NCBI RefSeq assembly: GCF_000819685.1
Contig: NZ_CDBR01000066.1
Span: forward strand, 1 to 64,000
DNA: 64,000 nucleotides
From: Aeromonas allosaccharophila
Lineage (GTDB): Bacteria > Pseudomonadota > Gammaproteobacteria > Enterobacterales > Aeromonadaceae
Direction: 5' to 3'
Shown: piece after piece, positions 1 to 9,411 of the stretch
How positions within the stretch are numbered: the stretch's first letter is position 1
How the letters are laid out: the number at the start of each line of letters is the position of its first letter
The notes under the pieces: model-generated
Databases searched by the model: none
The model's input: the letters and a program-made list of their open reading frames with translations, nothing else
Told to the model about the DNA's origin: nothing
Program-made: the position numbers and the translations under genes

Positions 1-65
1 TAACTGATCGGCATTAGGCCCGAAGGCCGCTTTGTTATTAATTACATTTACTTACGCTACACCAC

Positions 66-1790
66 TCAGGCTGTCGCCAGCTTGGCCTGCTCTTCACCGC
101 GCTTGAGCATGGCGTAGGAGACGCCGGTCAGCAGCGAGCCTGCGGCAATCGCCACGATATACATCATGACGTTGCTGATGGCGTGCGGGATAAAGAGCAC
201 AAACAGGCCGCCGTGGGGTGCCATCAGCTCGCAGCCGAACAGCATGGAAAGCGCACCGGTCAGGGCGCCACCGACCATACAGGCCGGGATGACGCGCATC
301 GGATCCTTGGCGGCAAACGGAATGGCCCCCTCGGAGATAAAGCACAGTCCCAATACGAAGGAGGCTTTACCCGCTTCCTGCTCCGCCTTGATGAACTTGG
401 TGCGAGCCAGGAAGGTCGCGATCCCCATCCCCAGTGCCGGCACCATACCGGCGGCCATCACCGCTGCCATCGGGGCATAGGTTTTGGAGGCCAGCAGGCC
501 GACACCGAAGGCGTAAGCCGCCTTGTTGACCGGGCCGCCCATGTCGAAGCACATCATGGCGCCGATGATGACACCCAGCAGCACGGCGTTGGCAGAGCCC
601 ATGTTGTTGAGGAACTCCGTCATGGCATTCATGATGCCAGCCACCGGACCACCCACTACGTAGATCATCACCAGACCGGTAAAGAGGCTAGCCACCAACG
701 GAATGATCAGAATGGGCTTGAGCGCTTCCAGAGTGGTCGGCAGGCGCACCTTGTCGCTCAGGTACTTGGCGCTGTAACCGGCCAGGAAACCGGCCACGAT
801 GCCGCCAAGGAAACCGGCGCCCAGCGAGCTTGCCAGCATACCGCCGATCATGCCGGGAGCGAGACCTGGGCGGTCAGCGATGGAGTAGGCAATGTAACCT
901 GCCAGCACCGGGATCATCAGGGCAAAAGCGGAGCCACCACCGATCTTCATCAGGGCGGCGGCCAGGGTGCCTTCCACCTTGAACGCTTCGATACCGAACA
1001 CGAACGAGAGCGCGATGATAAGACCACCCGCCACCACCATCGGCAGCATAAAGGAGACACCGGTCAGCAAATGCTTGTAGGGGCCAGCCTTCTCTTCTTT
1101 CTTGGGCTGGCTGCCGCCACTGTGGCGATACAGTTTTGCCTCGTTCCACGCCTTGTCGAGCTCGGCGCGGGTTTTCTTCAGCGCAGCGCCGGTGCTGGTG
1201 CGATAGACCTGCTTGCCATCGAAGCGGGCCATGTCCACCTCGATGTCGGTGGCAAGGAACACCAGATCGGCAGATGCAATCTCTTCGGCGGTCAGGGCAT
1301 TCTGGGCACCGACCGAGCCTTGGGTCTCGACGCGGATCTGGTAACCCAGCTGCTTGGCCATGGTCTCCAGCGCTTCTGCCGACATAAAGGTGTGGGCCAC
1401 ACCGGTCGGGCATGCGGTGACTGCGACGATGCGCTTGCCAGCGGCGGCGGGTTTAGCTGCAGCGGGAGCGGCTTGATGACGATAGACGCTGGCACCGCTG
1501 GTTGCGGCTTCCAGCAAGGCAGCCGGATCTTGCAGTGCGAGATCCATGCTGCCCTGATAGACCCGCTTGCCATCATAGGCAGCGAGATCCACTGGGGCGC
1601 TGGCGACAACCAGCACCAGATCGGCGGCGGCAATCTGCTCTTTTGAGGGGATCTGGCGCGGTTGCACGCTGGAGCCGACGTCGAGGGTGAGTTCCCAGCC
1701 AGCCAGTTTGGCCTGCTGTTCTATCCGTTTTGCAGCGAGAAAGCTGGTGGCAATGCCCGCCGGGCAAGCCGTAACCAAGATTGCTTTCAT
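66..1790 (-). CDS. fruA: PTS fructose transporter subunit EIIBC
   Basis: Inner-membrane fructose permease that phosphorylates fructose to fructose-1-phosphate during uptake. The 574-residue protein opens with a degenerate EIIB' domain (ACPAGIATS), then a second EIIB domain with the phosphocysteine motif ACPTGVAHT, then a glycine-rich multi-span EIIC domain (about residues 240-565). I start at the ATG at 1790, which gives MKAILVTACPAG as in FruA proteins and has AGGAG upstream; a longer frame is open but lacks family similarity. The start overlaps the fruK stop in an ATGA arrangement, so it is the last gene of fruBKA. Control by FruR is expected from operators upstream of fruB. Confidence 0.96.
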   Translation of the reverse strand: MKAILVTACPAGIATSFLAAKRIEQQAKLAGWELTLDVGSSVQPRQIPSKEQIAAADLVLVVASAPVDLAAYDGKRVYQGSMDLALQDPAALLEAATSGASVYRHQAAPAAAKPAAAGKRIVAVTACPTGVAHTFMSAEALETMAKQLGYQIRVETQGSVGAQNALTAEEIASADLVFLATDIEVDMARFDGKQVYRTSTGAALKKTRAELDKAWNEAKLYRHSGGSQPKKEEKAGPYKHLLTGVSFMLPMVVAGGLIIALSFVFGIEAFKVEGTLAAALMKIGGGSAFALMIPVLAGYIAYSIADRPGLAPGMIGGMLASSLGAGFLGGIVAGFLAGYSAKYLSDKVRLPTTLEALKPILIIPLVASLFTGLVMIYVVGGPVAGIMNAMTEFLNNMGSANAVLLGVIIGAMMCFDMGGPVNKAAYAFGVGLLASKTYAPMAAVMAAGMVPALGMGIATFLARTKFIKAEQEAGKASFVLGLCFISEGAIPFAAKDPMRVIPACMVGGALTGALSMLFGCELMAPHGGLFVLFIPHAISNVMMYIVAIAAGSLLTGVSYAMLKRGEEQAKLATA

Positions 1791-2776
1791 TGGGCATCTC
1801 CTGAGTTTTCCATTGAGGGGGTATTGCATTGAACCGGTGCCAGCTCATCCAGAGGCTGTACGCGCACCTGTTCAAGTAAGGGGTTGAGCACACTGATATC
1901 GCTAAAACCGACCGCCACCTGACTGACCGCCAAGGCCGAGACAGCGGTGGCCAGCCGCAGGGTCTGCTCCGGCGCCCAGCCAAGGCTGAGACCATGGGCG
2001 AGACCGGCGACCAACGAGTCGCCCGCACCGACCGTGCTGACTACCTGCATCCGCGGCGGAATGGCTTGCCAGACTGCATCCGGGGCAAACCAGATGAGGC
2101 CATCGGCGCCGTTGGAGATCACCACATTGGGGATCCCGCTTGCCTGCAGCGCACGGGCACACTCGGCCTGCTCGCTCAGGGTCTTGATGGGGCGGCCGGC
2201 CCACTGCTCAAGCTCTTCCAGATTGGGTTTGACCAGGGTCGGCGCCGCCTTGATCCCTTCGCTTAAGGCCGCGCCGCTGCAATCGAAGATCACCTGCTTG
2301 CCCTTGGCCTTGAGCAGGCGAATAAGTTGGGCGCAGTAATCGGGGGCCACCCCTTTGGGCAGACTGCCCGCCAGCACGAACCACTCCGCCTGCAATGCCA
2401 GCTCATCGATGGCCTGCTCCAGCGCGCTCACTTCCCCTTCATGGATGGTGAGCCCCGGCAGGTTGAGATCGGTGACCCGACCGGACTGTTCGGAGATCTT
2501 GACGTTGATGCGGGTGCTGCCCGCCACGCGCACAAAATGATCATCCAGCGCCCGCTCTGCAAACAGAGAGATAAAGCTCTGCTCATTGTCCGCGCCAAGC
2601 CAGCCGGTGACGCCCACCTCGCGGCCCAGGTCTTTGAGCACCATGGCGACGTTGATCCCCTTGCCCGCTGCGCGCAGGTTGGCCTCGCTCACCAGATTGA
2701 CCTCGCCCAGGCTCATCGCCTCGAGACGGGTGGTGAGATCAAGGGCAGGGTTGAGGGTAATGGTGACAATCTTCAT
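1787..2776 (-). CDS. fruK: 1-phosphofructokinase
   Basis: PfkB-family cytoplasmic kinase converting fructose-1-phosphate to fructose-1,6-bisphosphate. The 329-residue product has the N-terminal substrate region TLNPALDLT, the AAGKGINVA glycine motif and the C-terminal signature STVGAGDSLVAG with the catalytic Asp. The ATG at 2776 shares one base with the fruB TGA (TGATG); a TTG one codon upstream is in frame but less likely. The stop overlaps the fruA start. Both overlaps indicate translational coupling in fruBKA. Confidence 0.96.
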   Translation of the reverse strand: MKIVTITLNPALDLTTRLEAMSLGEVNLVSEANLRAAGKGINVAMVLKDLGREVGVTGWLGADNEQSFISLFAERALDDHFVRVAGSTRINVKISEQSGRVTDLNLPGLTIHEGEVSALEQAIDELALQAEWFVLAGSLPKGVAPDYCAQLIRLLKAKGKQVIFDCSGAALSEGIKAAPTLVKPNLEELEQWAGRPIKTLSEQAECARALQASGIPNVVISNGADGLIWFAPDAVWQAIPPRMQVVSTVGAGDSLVAGLAHGLSLGWAPEQTLRLATAVSALAVSQVAVGFSDISVLNPLLEQVRVQPLDELAPVQCNTPSMENSGDAQ

Positions 2777-3876
2777 CAATGAGCCCCCTCGCCCAGGCCG
2801 GCGGCGATGGCCTCACCGATCCCCTTGAGGGCGGCTTCGGCATCCGCTCCTTCGGCGCGAAACGCCAGACGGTGCCCGCACTTGACGCCAAGGCCGATGA
2901 CCTTCATCAGACTCTTGGCGGAGACTGCCTCACCGCTGCCATCCAGATTGGCAACCCGGATGTCGGATTCAAACTCTTTGGCCACCTTGACCAGCATGGC
3001 GCCCGGACGGGCATGCAGACCGTGAGGATTGATGATGGTGAAGGTTTCGGAAAGACCGCTCGCGGGGCCCGCTTGCAGCATGGCCAGCCCCTCGTTGCCC
3101 GCCAGCGTGGCAAGTTGACCGGCCGCAGCCAGTTTGGCCAGATTCTCAAGTTGCGGCAGATGGTTGCTATCTGCGGCACACAGCAGCAGCATGGCGCTGA
3201 CCGGCAGATCACCAGCGCGCAGTTCACTGCTCGGCGTTGCCAGCACCCAACCGGTCTGGGCAGCTTGCGCACGGGCCAGCCAGACTCCCTCGCCCAGATA
3301 GGCAGGATCGCTTGCCAGCAGCGCCGTCACCATGGCGGCATCGCCCCAGCCAGCAGACTTGGCGCGCGCGGCCGCCCCCAGCAGCAGCTGGTCGCGATCA
3401 TCGGCCGGGAAGTCAGCCAGGGTCAGGTATTGCACCTCTTTGGCGGCAGTGGCACCGGTCAGGATGTTAATGATGGTGTCGGTATCGGTAGCCTCTTTCA
3501 ATTGCGCGGCCGCCTGCTCGTCACCCAGCACATGGGTGAGCTGGCGCAAAATGCCCAGATGCTCGTCGGACTTGGCGGCAATCCCGATGGCGACGTAGGC
3601 AATCTGCCCCTCATCCCACTCGATACCGTGAGGGAACTGGGCCACCATGACGCCGGTGCTCTTCACCAGATGGCGGGTGTCGGTGGTGCCGTGAGGAATG
3701 GCGATGCCGCTGCCAAGGTAGGTGGCATGTTGCGCCTCGCGGGCCAGCATCCCATCCACATAGCCCGCTTCCACCAGACCGGCTTCGGTCAGTTTGCCTG
3801 CCAGCAGGGCAATGGCGTCCGACTTGGTCACCGCCGTCTGCCCCAGCAAGATCTGCTCTCGCGCCAACTTCAACAT
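2776..3876 (-). CDS. fruB: PTS fructose diphosphoryl transfer protein (EIIA-HPr fusion)
   Basis: Soluble phosphocarrier passing phosphate from enzyme I to FruA. It has an N-terminal EIIA-Fru domain (residues 1-145, phospho-His62 in AIPHGTTDT), a central linker domain and a C-terminal FPr/HPr domain with the active His in PHGLHARPG. At 366 residues it is close to the family's usual length. It is the first gene of fruBKA, and its leader (3877-4020) follows the two FruR-type boxes at 4022-4058. Fructose-1-phosphate is the known inducer for this family of operons. Confidence 0.95.
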   Translation of the reverse strand: MLKLAREQILLGQTAVTKSDAIALLAGKLTEAGLVEAGYVDGMLAREAQHATYLGSGIAIPHGTTDTRHLVKSTGVMVAQFPHGIEWDEGQIAYVAIGIAAKSDEHLGILRQLTHVLGDEQAAAQLKEATDTDTIINILTGATAAKEVQYLTLADFPADDRDQLLLGAAARAKSAGWGDAAMVTALLASDPAYLGEGVWLARAQAAQTGWVLATPSSELRAGDLPVSAMLLLCAADSNHLPQLENLAKLAAAGQLATLAGNEGLAMLQAGPASGLSETFTIINPHGLHARPGAMLVKVAKEFESDIRVANLDGSGEAVSAKSLMKVIGLGVKCGHRLAFRAEGADAEAALKGIGEAIAAGLGEGAH

Positions 3877-4021
3877 AGAGACTCTCCATCAGGTTCCGGC
3901 CGTGCCGGTAGATCACAATTGAACATTCGAGTAACTCGCCAGCTGACAATAGACCCGATCGCGGTTGTCTGTGATCGGTGCCTGATTTTCAGGCTACTGG
4001 GTCTCTTCGTTGCTGACAGGC

Positions 4022-4033
4022 TGAATCGTTTCA
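4022..4033 (+). promoter_or_regulatory. FruR/Cra-type operator 1
   Basis: TGAATCGTTTCA matches the Cra consensus core (TGAAWCGNTTCA-like) and lies between the divergent fruB and fruR genes. It is the copy nearer fruB. Confidence 0.75.
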
Positions 4034-4046
4034 CTTACACTCAGAC

Positions 4047-4058
4047 TGAATCGTTTCA
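4047..4058 (+). promoter_or_regulatory. FruR/Cra-type operator 2
   Basis: An identical TGAATCGTTTCA in the same orientation, 25 bp from operator 1. Two identical boxes suggest repression of fruBKA and possibly autoregulation of fruR. A TATGAT at 4099-4104 could be the fruR -10. Confidence 0.75.
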
Positions 4059-4175
4059 GCGAATTGATCAAGTACCCACAAAGAGTGCTTTTCAATGATA
4101 TGATCCCGCGCACACTTTTCGGTGCCCTCACCCGGCAGTGACCGTGGGCCTTGCAACTCAAACAGAGCCAATATG

Positions 4176-5159
4176 ATGAAACTGGATGAAATCGCCGCCC
4201 TCGCCGGTGTCTCGCGCACCACGGCAAGTTATGTGATCAATGGCAAGGCCGACCAATACCGCATCAGCCAGGCTACCCGTGACAAGGTGATGGCTGTGGT
4301 CACCGCCCACAACTACCAGCCGGACAGCCGCGCCGCCTCCCTGCGTGGCGGCCAGACCAAGACCCTCGGCTTTATCCTGCCCGATCTTGAAAACGCCAGT
4401 TACGCCAAGCTGGCCAAGCGGCTGGAACAGGGGGCGCGGGCGCAGGGTTATCAGCTGCTTATCGTCTGCTCGGAAGATGATCCCGCCACCGAAAAAGAGT
4501 TGGCTCAGATGCTGGTGAGCCGCCATGTGGACGCCCTGCTGGTAGCCAGCTGTCTGCCGCCGGACGACCCCTTCTACGGCAAATTGCAGGCACAAGGCAG
4601 CCAGATCCTCGCCATCGACCGTGCCATGGCCGCCGACCAGTTCGTCACCGTCGCCAGTGAAAACGAGAAGGCGAGCTTCGATCTCACCAGCTCCCTGCTC
4701 ACCCCTACCTTACGCCATATCGCCTTGATCACCGCGCTACCAGCACTCACGATCAGCAAGGAGCGCAAAGCCGGTTGCGAGCAGGCGATCGCCAGCCACA
4801 GTGCGGCCCGCCACCTGTGCGAGGGGGATCACTTCTCCCGCCTAGAGGGGTATCGCCTGATCAAAAATCTGCACCAGCAGCTGGGCCAGTTGCCCGAAGC
4901 GCTGATCACTACCTCCTATATCCTGATGGAGGGGGTACTCGACTACCTGTTGGAACAAGAGACCGATATGAGCCAGCTCGCCATGGCCACCTTCGGGGAC
5001 GATCGGCTGCTCGACTTCCTCCCCTTTGGCATCAACTCCCTGCCCCAGCAACACGACGCACTGGCGAGCCTGGCGCTGGAGCTGGCGCTCAAGGCGGTGA
5101 ACGGCGAATACCAAAGCGGGCTGCACTATGTGAGCCGCACCCTCAAGCGCCGCCGCTAA
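4176..5159 (+). CDS. fruR: Catabolite repressor/activator, LacI family
   Basis: DNA-binding regulator of central carbon metabolism (Cra/FruR), dissociated from DNA by fructose-1-phosphate. Residues 1-57 form a LacI-type helix-turn-helix (MKLDEIAALAGVSRTTASYVING, quoted here in part, typical of Cra) with the hinge region; residues 60-327 are the periplasmic-binding-protein-like effector domain. The ATG at 4176 fits the family start; an ATG immediately before it at 4173 is equally readable, and the longer open frame upstream is not supported. It is divergent from fruBKA across the two operators. Confidence 0.93.
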   Translation: MKLDEIAALAGVSRTTASYVINGKADQYRISQATRDKVMAVVTAHNYQPDSRAASLRGGQTKTLGFILPDLENASYAKLAKRLEQGARAQGYQLLIVCSEDDPATEKELAQMLVSRHVDALLVASCLPPDDPFYGKLQAQGSQILAIDRAMAADQFVTVASENEKASFDLTSSLLTPTLRHIALITALPALTISKERKAGCEQAIASHSAARHLCEGDHFSRLEGYRLIKNLHQQLGQLPEALITTSYILMEGVLDYLLEQETDMSQLAMATFGDDRLLDFLPFGINSLPQQHDALASLALELALKAVNGEYQSGLHYVSRTLKRRR

Positions 5160-5215
5160 GCCGCTTTGCAGCAGACCCGGTTTGCTGGCAATGGGTGGGC
5201 AAAGAGAACAGATGA

Positions 5216-5247
5216 CAATAAGGCTGCCAGCATCGGCAGCCTTATTG
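5216..5247 (+). terminator. Rho-independent terminator after fruR
   Basis: A perfect 13-bp stem (CAATAAGGCTGCC with its complement), loop AGCATC, then TTT; it starts 57 bases after the fruR stop. Confidence 0.85.
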
Positions 5248-5250
5248 TTT

Positions 5251-5727
5251 CTCCCTACAACCCTGCCCGCACGCTCTGCTTTCTCTGCATGCCTGACCGA
5301 CTAAACAACCGGCCTCCACACCGCTTTGCCCTTCAACGCCACGCCAACGTCAATACAAGGCCCTCCCCGCTCCCCTATCTGTGCTGCTGCCACTTGGCTT
5401 ATCCGTATCTATGAGCCGTCCTGTCAGTCGTTTTTTCGGTGCTTTTTTCTGCAACCAGCCACCACTGTCATCATTTATTTCCACTTATTGCCACAAGCCA
5501 GCACAAGATCCGTATAAAAGGGGTTGTTTCCGCTATTTCGATCCGCTAACGTGGCAACCATATTTTACAAGTGACAGGTTTTAGGTACAGATGTTCCCGT
5601 TCCGATATTGCTAGCCTCCGGCCTTATCCCCGGAGGCGCCTGCTGATAACGCCAATTGACCCCTCTTGTTGACGTCACTGCTGACACCACCTGTTTGCAC
5701 TGACACCGCTACGTTCGGATGGATAAC
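5251..5727 (+). promoter_or_regulatory. Upstream region of the tyrP-like gene
   Basis: A 477-base non-coding stretch. A possible promoter is TTGCCA (5488-5493) with TATAAA (5513-5518), although the 19-base spacer is long. A TyrR-like box lies downstream of it. A second, weaker match to the TyrR pattern is at 5466-5483. No other gene is seen. Confidence 0.4.
5552..5569 (+). promoter_or_regulatory. Candidate TyrR box
   Basis: TGGCAACCATATTTTACA fits the TyrR pattern TGTAAA-N6-TTTACA at 10 of 12 defined positions. It lies about 160 bases before an aromatic amino acid permease, a classic TyrR target. It is inferred from pattern and context only. Confidence 0.5.
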
Positions 5728-6921
5728 ATGAATACCAAAACCCTGGGTTGTACCCTGTTGATCGCCGGCACCACCATAGGCGCCGGCATGCTGGCCCTGC
5801 CGCTGGCCTCCTCCTCCCTTGGCGGCCCCGCCACCCTGATGCTGATGGTCGGCCTGTGGGCCCTGATGGCCTTCACCGCCATGCTGCAAGTAGAAGCGAG
5901 CCTCAACACCGGCAAGTGGTACCTGCACCAGCTGGCGGATCATCTGCTCGGCCCCTGGGGCAAGCGCATCGCCTCCTTCTGCATCCTGATGTTGTTCTAC
6001 TCGCTCGCCTCCGCCTACATCAGCGGCGGCAGCAGCCTGCTGGCACAGGCGCTGGCAGATGCGGGTATGACTCTCAGCCAGGAACAGGCCGCCTGGGCCT
6101 TTACCCTGCTGTTTGGCGGCATGGTCTGCGTCGGTACCCGCTCGGTGGATTACCTCAACCGGCTGATGTTCACCGTGAAACTGGTGATCATGGTGGCAGT
6201 GCTGGCACTGCTGCTGCCGCGCGCCGAGGGGCAACATCTGCTCTCGATGCCGTTGGGTCAGGGCTTGTTGCTGGCGGGCCTGCCGGTCATCTTCACCTCG
6301 TTCGGCTTTCACGGCTCCATTCCGAGCGTCATGCTCTACCTCGGTGACTGCCCCAAGCAACTGCGCCGGGTCTTTGTCTGGGGCTCTGCCCTGCCGCTGA
6401 TCCTCTACGTGCTGTGGCAGGTAGCGATCCTCGGTCTGCTCGGCCAGCAAGCCCTGCTGCAAACCGGTGGCGCGCTGGACAGCCTGCTGGCCAACGTCGG
6501 CAAGCTGGTGAGCTGGCCTGCGTTTAATCAGGCGATGCACCTGTTTGCCGATCTGGCGCTCGCCACCTCCTTCCTCGGGGTGACGCTGGGGCTGTTCGAC
6601 TTTATGGCCAAGGCGACCCATCGCAAGGATAACTGGCAGGGCCGCAGCCAGACCGGTCTTATCACCTTTGTGCCGCCGCTGCTGTTTGCCCTCTACTTCC
6701 CGCAGGGCTTTATCATGGCGCTCGGCTACGCCGCCATTGCGCTGGCGATCCTCGCGGTGTTGCTGCCGGTGGCGCTGGTGTGGCAGAGCCGCAAACAGGC
6801 GCCTGCCCACCACTACCGCGCCCCGGGTGGCGTAGTGGCGCTGGGACTGGCCGCCACCATGGGGGTGCTGATCGTCGGCGTACAGGTCAGCGTCAGCCTC
6901 GGAATGCTGCCGGCGCTCTAA
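5728..6921 (+). CDS. tyrP: Aromatic amino acid permease, HAAAP family (TyrP-like)
   Basis: Inner-membrane proton symporter for tyrosine or a related aromatic amino acid. The 397-residue protein begins MNTKTLGCTLLIAGTTIGAGMLALPLA, quoted in short: the first-helix motif GTTIGAGMLALP is diagnostic of TyrP/Mtr/TnaB permeases. About eleven hydrophobic segments follow. I chose the ATG at 5728, matching the TyrP N-terminus; an ATG at 5719 is in frame and possible. It is a single gene bounded by terminators. Tyrosine versus tryptophan specificity cannot be decided by eye. Confidence 0.85.
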   Translation: MNTKTLGCTLLIAGTTIGAGMLALPLASSSLGGPATLMLMVGLWALMAFTAMLQVEASLNTGKWYLHQLADHLLGPWGKRIASFCILMLFYSLASAYISGGSSLLAQALADAGMTLSQEQAAWAFTLLFGGMVCVGTRSVDYLNRLMFTVKLVIMVAVLALLLPRAEGQHLLSMPLGQGLLLAGLPVIFTSFGFHGSIPSVMLYLGDCPKQLRRVFVWGSALPLILYVLWQVAILGLLGQQALLQTGGALDSLLANVGKLVSWPAFNQAMHLFADLALATSFLGVTLGLFDFMAKATHRKDNWQGRSQTGLITFVPPLLFALYFPQGFIMALGYAAIALAILAVLLPVALVWQSRKQAPAHHYRAPGGVVALGLAATMGVLIVGVQVSVSLGMLPAL

Positions 6922-6945
6922 TCCTTGCCACGATTCAATTCTCTT

Positions 6946-6991
6946 AATAGCAAAAGCCCCGCCAACGAATATTGGTGGGGCTTTTGCTATT
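6946..6991 (+). terminator. Rho-independent terminator after tyrP
   Basis: A 20-bp stem with one G-T pair, AATAGCAAAAGCCCCGCCAA and its complement, around a six-base loop; it includes A-rich and T-rich ends and could work in both directions. Confidence 0.85.
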
Positions 6992-7139
6992 TGGGTCGGC
7001 ATAACGTTCGCAACATCGCAATATGACGGGTCAATCTGGTACAGATGACTGCTACTCTCAGAGGCAAGCCATTGAGACGCCGGGCAATATCAATCGAGTC
7101 ACTGGCGGCTCGACATCATCACACCGGGAGCCAGATACC

Positions 7140-7526
7140 ATGACCATACTGCCTGTTTACGCGGCCCTGCTCGCCCTGCTGTTTGTGTTGCTGAGCATAC
7201 GCACCATTCGTACTCGCCATAGCCGCAAAGTGGCACTGGGGCACGGCGATGATCCCGCCATGCTGCGCGCCATGCGGGTACATGCCAATTTTGCCGAGTA
7301 TGTTCCCCTCGCCCTGCTACTGATCTATTTTGTCGAAGCCACCAGCCAGACCCCCTGGCTTGTCCATTTGCTGGGAAGTGCCCTGTTGCTTGGTCGCGTC
7401 TGTCACGCCTTTGGCATGAGCCACACGCCGGAGAACTTCCGCTACCGGGTGGCAGGAATGGGGCTGACCTTCGCGGTGATCCTGGTGAGCGCGGCCCATA
7501 TCCTGATCACGGCGCAGCTCCCCTGA
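7140..7526 (+). CDS. MAPEG-family membrane protein
   Basis: A 128-residue inner-membrane protein with four hydrophobic segments. The motif LRAMRVHANFAEYVPLALLL is the MAPEG signature (membrane-associated proteins in eicosanoid and glutathione metabolism); bacterial members are glutathione-transferase-like but mostly uncharacterised. The ATG at 7140 gives a protein starting directly with the first helix; upstream codons in the same open frame look non-coding. It stands alone, convergent with rhlE. Confidence 0.8.
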   Translation: MTILPVYAALLALLFVLLSIRTIRTRHSRKVALGHGDDPAMLRAMRVHANFAEYVPLALLLIYFVEATSQTPWLVHLLGSALLLGRVCHAFGMSHTPENFRYRVAGMGLTFAVILVSAAHILITAQLP

Positions 7527-7580
7527 CGTTTTTCCGGCAGGCTACGCTGTCCCACCAAAACCCTGTCTACCGGAAAAAGA

Positions 7581-7607
7581 AAAGCCCTGCCAGATTGGCA
7601 GGGCTTT
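7581..7607 (+). terminator. Bidirectional terminator between the MAPEG gene and rhlE
   Basis: A 12-bp stem AAAGCCCTGCCA, loop GAT, its complement, then TT. An A-tract precedes it, so it can also end the convergent rhlE transcript. Confidence 0.8.
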
Positions 7608-7649
7608 TTCAGTCAACCGTAAAGCTGAGGAGCTTGGCTCCCGAACCGC

Positions 7650-9053
7650 TTACTGGTTGTGGGTAGCGCGACGGGGACGACGGGCCTGAGCCGGTTTGCC
7701 AGCACCATCAGCCGGACGCTGACCACCTTGCGGCTTGGGCTTGCCACCGTTACCGGTACGCGCGCCACCTGCATTGCCATTAGAGGCAGAACGACCGGCG
7801 CCCTGACGCTGGCCTTGACCTTGCGGACGCGGCGGGGTGCGGCGCTGCTCGCTCGGATCACGGGGCTCTTTGCGCAGTGGCGCGCCGATACCACGGGCGA
7901 TGTTGTCCAGGGTCTCGCGGGAGGCTTCAAAACCGGCCACCTGCTCGCACGGAATGTTCTGCTTGGTCAGACGCTCGATCGCCTTGATAAGCTTGCCTTC
8001 ATCGGCAGCAACCAGAGAGATGGCGTGACCGGCAGCACCGGCACGGCCGGTACGACCGATACGGTGCACGTAATCTTCCGCCACGTTGGGCAGCTCGAAG
8101 TTGACCACTTGCGGCAACTTGTCGATGTCCAGACCACGGGCGGCGATGTCGGTCGCCACCAGCACCTTGACGCTACCATCCTTGAAACCGGCCAGTGCAC
8201 GGGTACGGGCACCCTGGCTCTTGTTGCCGTGGATGGCGGCAGCGCTGACGCCGTTCTTGTCGAGGGTCTCGGCAACGCGGTTGGCCATGTGCTTGGTACG
8301 GGTGAACACCAGTACCTGCTGCCAGTTGTTGCTGGTGACCAGATGGCTCAGCAGGCCGATCTTGTTGGCCTTGTCGCACGGGTGAACCAGCTGCTCGATA
8401 CGCTCGGCGGTGCTGTTGCGCGGGGCGACTTCAATCACCGCCGGGTTATCCAGCAGACCGGTGGCCAGCTCGCGGATTTCGTCGGCGAAGGTCGCGGAGA
8501 ACAGCAGGTTCTGGCGCTTCTTCGGCATCAGGGCCAGGATCTTGCGGATGTCGCGGATAAAGCCCATGTCGAGCATGCGGTCCGCTTCGTCCAGTACCAG
8601 GATCTCCACTTCGTCGAACTTGACGGCATTCTGGTTGTAAAGATCCATCAGGCGGCCGGGACAGGCCACCAGCACGTCCAGACCACGGCGAGTCGCCATC
8701 ATCTGCGGATTGATGCTGACGCCGCCGAACACAACGTGGCTGCGCATCGGCAGGTGTTTGCCGTAGTTACGCACGCTCTCGCCCACCTGGGCGGCCAGCT
8801 CGCGAGTCGGGGTCAGCACCAGCGCACGAATGCGGTTCGGAGAAACCTTACGCTTGCTCTCCATCAGACGTTGCAGCATCGGCAGGGTAAAGCCTGCGGT
8901 CTTGCCGGTCCCTGTTTGGGCCGCCGCCATCAGATCGCGGCCAGCCAGAACGGCGGGGATCGCTTGCTGCTGAATGGGAGACGGGGTGTCGTAGCCTTGT
9001 TCGGCAACGGCACGCAACAAGGGTTCGGCCAGACCGAGGGAAGTAAAACTCAT
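7650..9053 (-). CDS. rhlE: DEAD-box ATP-dependent RNA helicase RhlE
   Basis: A cytoplasmic RNA helicase of the RhlE group, involved in ribosome assembly and RNA remodelling. The 467-residue protein shows the Q-motif region ([10 protein letters not shown]), Walker A AQTGTGKT (residues 45-52), DEAD, SAT, ARGLDI and [10 protein letters not shown] motifs, followed by a basic, low-complexity C-terminal tail rich in Arg, Gly, Pro and Gln (about residues 385-467), typical of RhlE. It is monocistronic and divergent from the solute-binding protein gene. Confidence 0.94.
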   Translation of the reverse strand: MSFTSLGLAEPLLRAVAEQGYDTPSPIQQQAIPAVLAGRDLMAAAQTGTGKTAGFTLPMLQRLMESKRKVSPNRIRALVLTPTRELAAQVGESVRNYGKHLPMRSHVVFGGVSINPQMMATRRGLDVLVACPGRLMDLYNQNAVKFDEVEILVLDEADRMLDMGFIRDIRKILALMPKKRQNLLFSATFADEIRELATGLLDNPAVIEVAPRNSTAERIEQLVHPCDKANKIGLLSHLVTSNNWQQVLVFTRTKHMANRVAETLDKNGVSAAAIHGNKSQGARTRALAGFKDGSVKVLVATDIAARGLDIDKLPQVVNFELPNVAEDYVHRIGRTGRAGAAGHAISLVAADEGKLIKAIERLTKQNIPCEQVAGFEASRETLDNIARGIGAPLRKEPRDPSEQRRTPPRPQGQGQRQGAGRSASNGNAGGARTGNGGKPKPQGGQRPADGAGKPAQARRPRRATHNQ

Positions 9054-9411
9054 AGTTACCTGCTAGGGATAGTGGCGCCGGGGATTTGTGGTGGGGCTCC
9101 TCTGCTGAGCCGATGCCATCTCACAAGATCTGGGCCTATTGAGAAAACAACGATTTCCCCGGGGAGCAGAGCAAAGGGGAAAGAATAGAGGCGCAGTCTA
9201 ACGGAGTTGCCCGGGATAAACGAGAAAAATGTGATGTTCCTCCCAGCACGAACAGAAAAGCCCCCTGCTGCCCCCCGAATAATCCCGTTGACCGCTGGCG
9301 CAGGCACCACACTATTAACTGCCAACATAATATCTGTCTCCGCAGCTCCGCCCCGAACATGCGGGAGACAGGACACGTGACAGAAGAACGGGATAACGAG
9401 GTTTGGCTATT
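9054..9411. other. Divergent intergenic region rhlE / solute-binding protein
   Basis: A non-coding 358-base stretch holding the promoters of both flanking genes. A possible plus-strand promoter is TTGACC at 9288-9293 with ACTATT at 9311-9316 (17-base spacer). I see no gene here. Confidence 0.35.

Noticed and set aside
183-1646. Long open frame antisense to fruA
   Set aside because: A shadow of the high-GC fruA coding sequence: low-complexity His/Gly/Gln-rich translation, no domain, no ribosome site.
2779-4098. Long open frame antisense to fruB
   Set aside because: Same reason; it also crosses the FruR operators.
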